Shown: positions 39,160 through 50,500 of the stretch, in pieces | Numbering within the stretch: the stretch's first letter is position 1 | Layout: every line of letters begins with the position of its first letter | Assembly (NCBI RefSeq): GCF_022581195.2 | Contig: NC_061454.1 | Coordinates: forward strand, 3,596,001-3,660,000 | Direction: 5' to 3' | DNA: 64,000 nucleotides | Source: Helicoverpa zea | Lineage: Eukaryota; Arthropoda; Insecta; Lepidoptera; Noctuidae | Notes under the pieces: generated by a model | Told to the model about the DNA's origin: nothing | The model's database searches: none | The model's input: only the letters and a program-made list of their open reading frames with translations | Translations under genes and position numbers: made by a program

Positions 39160-39470
39160 ACGATTAACAAGTAACGAGTAGAGCTAAAACTAGAAACGAG
39201 TTAGCGAGACGCGGGGAGCGACTGCGTAGTTCCGATATTTGTGTAGCTCGGCTATAAGCGAGTGTGCGAGTGCGGCGGGCGATTACTAGCATCACTCGCT
39301 CGCTAGATACGCACTGTAGAGAAATGACCACTGGTTGCTCTCTCGGCGTGAGTTCTAAACGCTTGGCGAGTGTCGCCGAGTGAGTGTTATCTTTCATAGC
39401 TTTTGTCGCTCAGCGACAAACTAGTGAAGCGAGTGCTCGCCGGCAGTGTGAACAGTCAGCGATCAACTAT
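39160..39470. mobile_element. GAGCG/GCGAG-rich element, possible MITE
   Basis: GC-rich island full of GCGAG and its inverse CTCGC, including the hairpin TTTGTCGCTCAGCGACAAA and CATCACTCGCTCGC. One edge carries GGCAGTGTGAAC, a pattern I associate with lepidopteran MITE ends (..GTGTGAAC). The opposite end was not identified. The ORF on the minus strand follows from the repeat composition. Confidence 0.4.
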
Positions 39471-40872
39471 TTGTATATGTATCTCTTTTGTTCGCTTGGA
39501 AAGTATATCTATTGTACGTTTCTTGAGCGAGGAAATAGCCGATAATTAGTCGTTTTCTCGTCGTTGGTGGGACAACTGCCTAAATAGTTTTGTTGAGTAT
39601 GGATTAATTTCCACTAAAATTGGTTCTTTATTTAATGACTTTATAGGCTCTAATGCGGAGAAGAGATTCGTGGATTTCATCTACATTTTTAATATTATTG
39701 CATTAGAAAAACTTGACAACAATTTCATAATATACAAAATAATATGTATGTTCAAGATAATTTATCTAATTGAGTTTCCGCATGAAGAAACTATGCGCGA
39801 TCATATTTTTTTGGTTCAACTTTCCTAGGACTATTCATTGACGACCGAGGTAAAAACTAACATTTATAAGGCCCGTGCATTTCAGTGCTATTCAGACTAT
39901 GCCAATTTGCTAAGACACTTCAAGAATCTACTTTGGAGAAAGATGATATTACACTTACGAACAAACAAGTTGACTCAGCGGAAACACTTGGGATTTAAGA
40001 ATGTGGTTATTTTTTATTTGTGTAATTACTTTTTGCAATATCTTTAGCCATTTTATAGTAACAGTTTGTGTGTCAATATTTTGGTCGTGAGTGTAAAGAG
40101 GCACTTCGAATAAAGACGTTTTAACAATTGTCTACTTATGCGGCCTATTCAACTTGTGTAAAATGTATCGTAGAAAATTCACTAATAAATTCGTGTATTG
40201 TGCATTTTTATTTAAAGCACCTTTATTGCGGTGAAATATTACGTACTACATAGATACAGTGTTGGATAGTTGACATCATTGATTAATATCTAGATCTTTT
40301 ACAAAACAATTTTAAAGGTACGTTTTACTGTACGGCCCTAAATGACCCAGTTATCGATTGGTTCAAACTTTTTTTTTTCAGGTATTCTTACTTACTTCAG
40401 GTAAAAGCAAAGTTATCTTGGTTTTGCGGTGGGGAGTTTTTAGTGTCAACTATTTTAGTATTTTTTTTTTACAGCTGCAATACGTCGTGCATGTGGATCA
40501 CAATTTATAAAAGATTGATTAATAAGTATTACGATGGTCTTCAATGATGGATGGAAAGCAATAGTAAAGTTTGCACTTTCTATTTTTTATTTTTTAATGA
40601 CTTTTTAGAGCTTTACTTTTATTTGGAAATTGAGGGAGCTTAGGCTAATCTTTATTACTTTAGCTACAAATATGCATGTGTAGAGCGACTTATTTTAGTG
40701 CTCTTTCGAGGATATCAAATCCATTGAATTAAATCTAGAAACTTGAAAAAATATAATGATCGTACATTCCTTCTGTATCGTTTATTTTTGACTACATAAT
40801 GTATTTTGTTCCTTCATATTTGGTTCGAGTTTTTGAAAGAAAACGTGACATTCCTTACAAATAATTGGCTAC

Positions 40873-41460
40873 TTTATTTCGTTAGTTCAGTTTTAAACTA
40901 GAAATTTCCTATCTCTCATTCTATTCGCTAGAAAATTGTAGATAGGAATATAACCTAGTTTTTTACTCATTTTCATAATCGCAGATTTATGCGTATTATG
41001 CGCGTTCATATGCTATTTAATTCACGTTTGTGATGTCACCATACGTAACTGTGACAATGTGGGCGCGAGTACGATTTTCGGGAGCTAGGTGTTAGCGACG
41101 GTCTAGCAAGCTCGGTTGAAACACGCACGCGACCACCGAGTAAACCCAACTACAATCGCCATATTAATTGTAAGACTTTCCATTCCCGTAATTCCTAGAT
41201 CAAGTTTTAAATCCTACGACTCCCCCAGACTAAAATCACTACACGTTACAGCAATGCAAGTTTCGGGCGCTAGGTGGCGCTGGCGACTGCGTGACATATC
41301 AAGCTCAGTCAATTAATTAACCGAGCCACAATCAAAATTGGAGACACCTGTCGAATCGAATACTTCTACAGTAATCCTAGATGAATTTATACACGGTACC
41401 ACTCTCCCAAGCACGTTACAATGTTAGCGCAGACATGGGCGCGAGTGCGAGTTTCGGGCG
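40873..41460 (-). other. Lrch: Probable 3' UTR of the short Lrch isoform
   Basis: The stretch directly after the TAG stop of the distal last exon. It holds two further diverged copies of the stop-codon region (see the repeat at 41050-41475). A possible polyadenylation signal AATAAA (TTTATT on the plus strand) lies at 40873-40878, with others further down. The true end is not determinable here. Confidence 0.45.
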
Positions 41461-41475
41461 CTAGGTGGCGCTGGG
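41050..41475. repeat. Three diverged tandem copies, about 190 bp apart, each with a TAGGTGGCGC-type core
   Basis: The core TAGGTGGCGCT occurs exactly at 41271-41281 and 41462-41472 and in degenerate form (TAGGTGTTAGC) at 41086-41096, 185 and 191 bp apart. Flanks also align: GCGAGT/GCAAGT before the core, CGTTACA further before it, and CCTAGAT with GAGT/GAGC segments between. The copy nearest the Lrch stop includes the stop codon. The core resembles the insect CTCF site (AGGTGGCGC) as I remember it. Confidence 0.7.
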
Positions 41476-41592
41476 CACCGCGTGAGGCGACGCCCGCGCC
41501 GCCGCGTGGCGACGAAGTAGTTCCGTCACTGTGATGGCCACTTGGACTGTGCCTTTGCCTTCGAGGACGTCCGCTGCGCAGCACATTAGTTT
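41461..41592 (-). CDS. Lrch: Lrch alternative last exon 2 (soluble CH end)
   Basis: Acceptor is a good pyrimidine tract, ACCTTTCTTTCAG, phase 0, matching the donor at 46501. Encodes KLMCCAADVLEGKGTVQVAI then TVTELLRRHAAARASPHAVP, SAT and a TAG stop. It matches LCLPLHILEEKGLSQVAVTVQALLEL of human LRCH position for position in the last CH helix. There is no membrane segment; 43 residues. GC and CpG content are far above the flanks. The longest open frame here is a different one and is a shadow. The TAG stop lies inside a motif that recurs twice downstream. Confidence rests on phase, splice site and family match without transcript data. Confidence 0.85.
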   Translation of the reverse strand, partial: KLMCCAADVLEGKGTVQVAITVTELLRRHAAARASPHAVPSAT

Positions 41593-44500
41593 CTGAAAGA
41601 AAGGTAATATTTGTACATAGATTGCTAAAGGGTTCAGACGTACCTATTGTATTTTGATTACAAAATTATTATTATTATGACGGTAGTTGCTATTGATTAG
41701 TAAATGTAAGTAGTGTTGTTCGTTTAATGTACAAAACGATTACCCTTTTAGGCGGTATTTTTTGATTTACTAAATACATATTCTCATGGCAGATATAGGG
41801 GAATCAGTAACAAATGAAACACGGTAGGTTGCCAATAAGAAATTTATTTCTTTAATTAGTTGAAACATTGTAAGTACATACAAAAAAAAGTACACTTTAA
41901 ACATTTTTCTTCCTACAGTAAAACTATGACTAATAGCCAAAAATATTTCGAAAAACTTCCATATTATGTAGTTTCGAATAAACATAATGAAATCTCTCTC
42001 AAAGTGCATTATGAACGTGAAAATGCGTGTTATTAAATGCAAATTACTATCTAAAGTATAATACTGAATTTTAGTAGAAAAAAAATATAGAAAAAGACTC
42101 AAAAAGGAAAATAAACCAATCATCTTATAATGTAATTTAAATATAACTGGAATATGAATATTTGACTGGTTTTAATATTTTGTCATTGGCAAGAATTTAT
42201 CAAAAAAAAAAAGTTACAAACAACCATCAAGTTACAAAGCGGCCATTTTACCTCATCCACATGAAAAAAATCGTGTCAAAATTCTAAAGTAGGCGGTTAA
42301 AGGTTTACTAAAACCAGTCACTATAAACTACGTAAATAAGTACCCAAGCACCAGAAGCTAATAAATATATGTACGCTATAAGCTTTTAAATTATATATTA
42401 GAATCTATAATAATATCTCTTAATCATAACTATTGATAGTTAGCATTGTACTCGCGACTTTAAAGCTCAAAAATAAGATTAATATTAAGAAGCGTAAAAA
42501 GAAAACACCACATATATCGGGTGTGTCGTTCATAATCACATTAAATGAAATGCGTTAATATACTGGTTAATATATGTCGATTAAAACAAAGAAAAATACG
42601 TAAAAATAAAAAAATGCATTTTCAAACAAAGTAAATAGAATAAAAATGTGCGAAAATTAGAACCCCATATAGAAGTCAGTCATTACAAACAGCTGAAATT
42701 CTCCCTTGAAAACTGACAGCTGTCAACTGATCAAAACATTCGATACTCCTAACTTTATCTCTGCTTTACACATGATGTTGTAAATTATAAAAACGAAAAA
42801 TGACTCCTGTGGTCAAACCACTGAATAGATTAGGTTATTTTTTTTACAATTCGCTATAGAATATCATAAAGTATATGCGATATGATTTAATGTGATTGTG
42901 AACGACACACCCGATATTCAAATAGCTTATGACCAGAATAGTTATGATAAATAATAGTACAATATTTTGCTTTTTTGGCGTATTGAACTTATTTGTACCA
43001 GTATTTTTCGAACTACTGAAGAGGTTTTACAAATTTTCAAAGACTTATATTTGAAACTACTGGGTAGTTATCATTTATTTAACAATAAATGTGCTACTTG
43101 AAAGTTACGATACGCCGAAAGACAAAATACTGTTTCAGAAAGTATGTAATTTTGAGTTTATTACGTTACAAAATCAGCAAGAAGAATGTAAACGAGCATT
43201 AGTAAGTTTGAAATAATGTAAAAGTTAAACAGAAGCTACAGTCTTTACAAACACATCTTTGGAATGGTTACAATAATATAATAATTAATTATACATAATT
43301 GTATATTTTTATGTATTTTTCAAGAATACTTTTAAACTTGTCATATTCTGTTACTATTAAAATGCGTAAAACGTCATTGTTATATATAAATATAATAACT
43401 TTTACGATCTTATTGGCATCAATTTTGTTTGGTTGGCGCCGTTAAGGAATATCGGTTATGTATAAGAATTCTTGTATAACTTGTCTTTTATATTATATCT
43501 TTCGTAAAATTGTTACGCATAAAGCCTCAAAATACTAATTACTACTCGCTACAGAAACAGTTGCCTACGTGGGACACAGCACGCATTGCATTTTGTCTTT
43601 TTAGTGTCTTATTTTCTGATACAGTCACTTCACTCGAAAAATTCCGAATTCTTTCTCGCTTGGTCATCAAACTTACCCAAAATATGGGTATAACTACAAT
43701 CACAATTCCTACATTGCATAATGCATATACTCACCCTGAAGTTTTTATCAAAGGCAATCAAATTTTCCTATACCCTGCCCCCATCAAATCATCACCAGTA
43801 TGTCTTATCTCTTTTCTATCTTTCCCTCCTACTCCTAATCCCAAAATATTATTATTATTTGTAAAAACAGTAAAGACAGCTGTAAAAGTGAAAAGACTAA
43901 TTGCCATTTTAATTGATCCTCATTAAATGCCACGTCTTTTTAAAATGAATTCCTAAATAATTCCATATTATGTATAATGCAATACGCACCACGCCCAAAT
44001 TCTATCTAAAACCAATCTAGCTTTTGCATTAAAAATACAATAACGATATGATGTTTCGATTAAGGCATATAATTCTTATTTTATAAGAAATTCCGAGTAA
44101 ACAGCTAAGCTACGTTATCAGTATAATATTATATTAGTTAATACATATTCCTCTCATCTTCATAATACTTCATGCACCAATGTTTTAACAGTTTCTTATT
44201 GTACTTTAATTTTGAAATATTTAACTGGTGCTTTATGTGATTCAGCTATATATTTATTTAAAAAAATGTTACTCATATATTTGCATATAATACTGCAACA
44301 AAGGAGTAGGTTAAATATTTCAAGCTTGGAGAATATATATATTTTACTCAATAAGTTAATAAGTTGTGAGGACCGAATCACACAAAACATCAGACACTAG
44401 CTAATCTGCTACAATAATTTCAATGGGTAATTCCTTTATTTAGTTATTTTCACTTATAAACGGTTTTTAATCACTTATTATTTAATCGGATATATCAATA

Positions 44501-47500
44501 TCATCTTTCAATGTTTACAAGTCAAGAGTGCTATCTATTTGTAAAATTGTATTGTATTTTGGTGCAAAAAGACTACCTAACATTACGACTCCTACGTATT
44601 AGAATTGCATTAATAACTGCATTGCATCGTTACGTAAAGTATAAAGAAAATATAATAATACTAAAACTATACTTAGTAGCAAATCACTCTTCAACACAAC
44701 AAACGATGAGATCTTGGAAATAAAAGTTTTGCAAACTGTTAGATTGCTTTTACATCATACATGCGTATGCGCACGTATTGTCTTTATGACGTCAACGTGT
44801 ATAATACATCAATATACAACCATTTGTGCATATTTAATAAGACGCCTTGTAACTACAGTCTGCAAAACATAATCAAAAAAATCAAACACGCAAAAATAGC
44901 CGACAATAGCAACCAATAAACAATTGGCAAAATGTATAAAGAATATTAATAAAAAAAAACTACTAATTAAAAATTTAAATGCCTCCAATCGGAATGAACT
45001 TATAACAAGTGGAATTATACCAATTAAAAATAAACACTATACCAATTAACAAATTCACTGGAACCTATTAAATAAAGAAAATATAAATTCCATTGTGTAA
45101 ATCCGTCGTAATACAGCCCAATTCCTATCAGACTTCTAGTTTTAAGATCATTATAAAAAAAGAAAACTAGCCTCAAAATTCGATTTCAGACCAATCACAG
45201 TCAGACTGTGTTTAAAGGCAACAGAGTTTATCTTGACCGTTGTAGAAAAACCTCAAAATTAATCATGTATTAAATGTACATATTTCACCATCACTTTTCA
45301 TACCACAAAATCTTTTCTCTTCTCTACATTCTAACCACGCACCAGGTATCCCATGGGACACTTCAAAATATAATAAGATTATTCAGTTACTCAAGTAATC
45401 GTATTATGGGAAACTTGAAAAGACATCCTTTTCTATATTCTGATTGCAATGTTTACACAGTATTACAATGTATCAAGTTATTGCAAAGATGAGGTATAAA
45501 AATTACGGTCGATTACATCACATATTTCAAATACGCGCTTACAAAGGGTACATGATTAGTAAAATGGTCGACACAAAGAACGTGCCAAGGCATAGACAAG
45601 TGAATAGAACTCTGTTCTCAACCTCCTTTGGAGTTTCAGTCTCAGTAGAAATCACACTGTTCAAATTGTTCTGTATATCGAGATTCATTTTGCCCCTATC
45701 ATATCTTTCAGCATCCACTTCTTCTCTTAATAATTCTGTAGGAAAATCAACTTCATCCGTGTCGTATATTTCGAAATTTTCGCTTCTTAGTATGTGGTCT
45801 TCTTTGCAGAAGGGCGTGACGAATTGGACTCTATTTGTCTGGTAATACGGTCCTCTATTCCTAAGCTCGCTGGTCGCATAGACTGGTGAATAGTGTGCGT
45901 TAGCTGTGTCAGTGTTATTGTTCTCATTATTTTGGTACTCTTCGGATTCGTCGATGGTGTAATGTTGGTTGTTATCGGAGAAGTTAAAGTTGCTTATGAA
46001 TCGTTCTTCTGAGTATCTTTTTAGCTGCCTTTGGTAGTAGTTGACTTCGATGGAAGTTTCTGCGTCGTCGGCGTAGTACTCGCCTGATTGGTCAGTTTCG
46101 TAGTGGTAAGGGTCAGTGGGCATATCCCTTGCGGTCGGTGTGGCGTGTGTGAGGAGGGCGGCGACGGTGCGGGCGAGTGGCGTGAGACCGGGCGGCGAGC
46201 AGCCGAGTATGTCTTCGGCCGAACAGATGACCTCCTGCAACACACGCCACCCGTCTCTTAGTTTCATTTACAACAATCTGTCGCTTCAAGGGATATTTTA
46301 CAAGACCCTGCAACACTCGGAATTGACACGGCAGGTATTCATCGCTAGTGCTCATTTCATTTTCATAGAATTTATCACTTTAACACAGTTTGCTCTCACT
46401 TCAAATCGCGTTAAAATGTGAACGGAAAAAAATGACGAAAAAAAAAACAAACAATGTTTCAATGAAATAAACAAAACAATATTTGCGCAGTATTACTCAC
46501 CTCTTCAACTCCAATTTTTCGACACGCTTCCAAAAAGTTGTCCACGTTTCGTCTACATCTCGCCATAGTTAACTTGGGCTGAAACAAACATAAATCAATT
46601 TTATTATTAGATACATACAATTTTACATGTAGTAAATTCTGTGAGGTGACAGGGCAGTCTTGCTGATGCCTTCTGATTACAAGCTTTGGGTAATCGAAAC
46701 CTGAACAGAATAACCAACTTTATTTAGCTGTCCATTTTATTCTTGTGTCAGTGTGCAGTTGCGCCGCGTTTAGCATTCATGGTCTCGTGACATGATACAT
46801 GTAAATTAGGACTTCTTCGTTCACAGGTCTAAATTAAAATCCAATTTTCTTGACATTTACTGTGTATATTACCACCCCACAAAGGTTGCGTACCTGTGCA
46901 GGCGAGGGCACGTGCACGGAGGCGACGGAGCGGGGCCGCACGTGGTTGGCGAGGTGGCACAGCACCACGCCGTCGCACAGCACCGGCGCCAGCTGAGCCG
47001 GCAGCGACATTTTCAGACGGGTCTCGATGATCTGCGGGAAGGAAGAAATTGTAGTAGGTAAATACTAAGGCTCTGTTCAAACTGACTATGAGCCGCCATA
47101 TGGCAGCGTCCATGTATGTATATTCCGCATCTAGATGTGAACGAAGAATTGAATATGTATGGAAATAAAATAAACTGCGTTACATTCGCTCACATTTGGC
47201 GGCTGACAGTCAGTTTGGTTCGAACACAGCCTTAGGATAGCATTCTCCTAACAATAAAACCAGAAAGGGTATGTCGTTGAAGGTAAAAAGTTCCACTGAA
47301 TTTAAAGAAGTTATTGAAATGAATACATGAAAAGGCCGCGATGTTAGAAGTAGCTGAAGTAGATAGGTACTAGGTCGCTGCTTGCTATGAACAGCTGGAC
47401 AAAGTGTCTATTAATCAAAGTTCGAAAAATCTACACACCAATTTTGAATGGCTTCAAGTATTGAATTCACGAGTAGGTTAGTTAATGCAAAACACTCTCC

Positions 47501-50500
47501 AATTAGTTAAAAAACCCAGATTCAAAAACACATGCTGGACATTCCCATGTAAATTTTTACTTACAGATCTCAACTGCTGCAGCAAATCCAGTTCTTCCTT
47601 CTGCTTATCGAACTCCCTCTTCATAGTAAAGCTGAGTTTGTCCACCGGAGCGTCTTTATTCCACGCCATCTTACCCGGAGGCTTCGGGGCCGCACCTTTC
47701 AAATACGCCACACTGGTCGTCAGTAACTTAGCATTGTCGCCGTTCACTTGCCGCGGTATACTCGACTTCCCTAAACTGTTGTACCCCATAGTATTCGTTG
47801 GTGACTTAGTAGGCGATGTAGGCTTTATGTATGCGTCTGTCTGACCATTTACCCGACCGTTGTATTCCACGTTGCCATTGACAGTCGAGTATACCTTGCT
47901 ATTCACGTTTCTAGAAGGTACAACTTTCTGAACAGGCCTTTTGTTTTCTTCTTGTTTCTCTACAACACCGTTGCCGTTCGTCGTTTGATTCTGAAATCTT
48001 CGTGGGGTGGAGTGTAGGAGGGGGGAGTTTGGCACTTGGGAAATGTTTGGGGATGAGGTATTGGATAGACTACTATTGGAAGATGCGGTTTTATATAGAC
48101 TAGGTGATACGTTACTGCTGTATCCGTTGACTGGGGAGTGGGAAGTTTTCTGGTGGATGGGACTCTGGGTCTGGGAGTGCGGGGTCGAGTCCAGCTCGGG
48201 GGAGGGCTGGTCGGTGCGGGGGCGGTATATGTCTTGCTGACGCTGCTGTCTTAAGGCTTCTTTGTATTGTCTGGAATGTTTCAAAGTTATAGTCAGATTT
48301 TTTTTCTTATGATCAAACAGTGTATAATGGCACATAGATTTCGTATCTCAGTTGCTTTAGTTAGATTTAGTTACTTAGATTATTCCAATTACTCTCTGTT
48401 AATCACAACAGTCAATTTTTTTAAACATTAGTACATTTACAACCAAAAGTTAAGTACAATCCGTACAAAAAGTTAAGTCAGTTGCTCCCAGAAACTAGTC
48501 ACACTTTACAACCCGCGAATTTCTACAGTAAACACTAAATAGAAAATACAAAACGAGCATTAGAAAAAAGTCATTATTACACTCATATTAGCAGTGTGAA
48601 CGTGTTAGTACTGCACCCAGTCGGAAGTTCGGGAGACTGCAATTAGTGTGTTTACTGACAAACGATACCGTGCATGCTATTAGTAATACGAACTTTTATT
48701 GTAGTACACATATGTGAAGTAAGCATTTGAGAGTTCGATGACTTTGTATCGAGTTCGACGTTTTCGATTTTGAAGGTGAGTTTCTTAGGCAAATTATATA
48801 CGTTGAGTAACCTAATTGATTTGAAAAAATAACAATGAAAGGTTGAGAAATAACATAGCTGTAATGTATCTGTTCTTTCTAAAGGATTTTTTAACTTCAG
48901 TTCCTGCTTTAGCCAAGTCCCTTCTTGTTTACTTGTAGGAATCACAAGTGGAAGCAATTTATCTAACACTAATAGTAAAACTTTCGACGTTTATTGCCGA
49001 TATGTATCTTTCTAATAGCTAGGAATACAGCTAGGCGGTAGGAAGTAGATGAATCTACTGATTAAATAAAATATTCGTTGAAATTCTAATTTTCTTCCAC
49101 CTTATTCCTTCGCGGGAAATCGAAGCTAAATTTTGAAGTAGAAACACAAACAATAAGTCAGTGTTGCCAGCTGTGATTTAAATAGAATGATTGATTGTTC
49201 CGCTCTTGTTGTAACATACGATATTTTGGGAGGGTATATCGAAAAGTAGGTGTGTTCTGTGTTATTTCAGGAGAGTAAATGAACCGACATCAGGTCAAGG
49301 CTCTGAAGAAAATTTACTTTATATTGTGAAAAAGAATTACCACGTTTTAGACTTTATTATAGTGTATTTAGAGACGGTTTTTGGTTAGCTTGTGATAACG
49401 TTTATAGTTGTAATATGTGATTTATAATAACATGCACGATTATGTATCGTTAGAAGATAATTTTGTGACGTTGGTATGAAAATACAATACCTGCTTATGT
49501 GCGAAAATTCGAATAAGATTTTTATTAATTTATTTAATATACAGGTTGCTCTTTTCACGACAACGCCACAAAACAACGAAATCTATGTGACATCAAACCA
49601 TTTATAAAATAAACTTAAGTATATAAAAATACGAGTGCGTATGTTAGTGAATGTCGTGCATACATGACGATGTACCTGTATGTTTGTTGATGGGCTAATT
49701 TACTCTTATCGTCGCCATTGGACATGTTCCCATCGGGTGATATACGGACGCTGAAAGGGACAACACCGGGGTTAATAAAAAAAGAGGTGGGGCAGCGGCA
49801 TTAGATTGTTTTGATTTGGAACAATCTTGTGCTTTTTTTCTACTGTCTGCTATATTTTTAAGTTTTGTAGGGTTTTGTAGGTATGTAATGCCATGGCCAG
49901 TAACTTTGAAAGTATTATTAGATACAAAAATGTTGAAGAATTGACTTTTTTTCTTTTAATTTTAAAGGCCCTGAGTAACAGCGACTTCCAAGCTTATTTA
50001 ATTCGAACCATTGTAATTTTCTAAAGCAGATGCTTCATGGGCCTTCCTCTATTCTAAGAAGGTGTGCCATTCGGGGACCGTAGTTGTAACAATATGTTAT
50101 ACATATTTCCACCTTATGTGTATTATTTATGGAATGCAATAAACGATCATCCTCCAAGCCTTTTTCCCAAACTATGTTGGGGTCGGCTTCCAGTCTAACC
50201 GGATTCAGCTGAGTACCAGAGCTTTACAAGAAGCGACTGCCTATCTGACCTCCTCAACCCAGTTACCCAGGCAACCCGATGCCCCTTGGTTAGACTGGTG
50301 TCAGACTTACTGGCTTCTGACTACCCGTAACGACTGCCAAGGATGTTCAATGACAGCCGGGACCTACAGTTTAATGTGCCATCCGAAACACAGTCATTGG
50401 TGTCTAAGATATACTTAGAAAGTACATACAAACTTAGAAAAGTTGCATTGGTACTTGCCTGACCTGGGATCGAACCCGCGCCCTCATACTCGAGAGGTTG

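Noticed and set aside
41387..41584. 65-codon ORF on the minus strand (RSGRPRRQRHSPSGHH)
   Set aside because: Frame shadow of the Lrch distal last exon: the spliced frame entering at 41592 gives a clear CH-domain match, while this one is Arg/Ser/Gly-rich from GC content.
43510..43926. 138-codon plus-strand ORF
   Set aside because: No recognisable domain, biased AT-rich codons, lies in the intron/3' UTR of Lrch on the other strand; probably chance.
46116..46421. Plus-strand ORF over the Lrch last exon
   Set aside because: Antisense shadow; the minus frame is supported by family match and splice phase.
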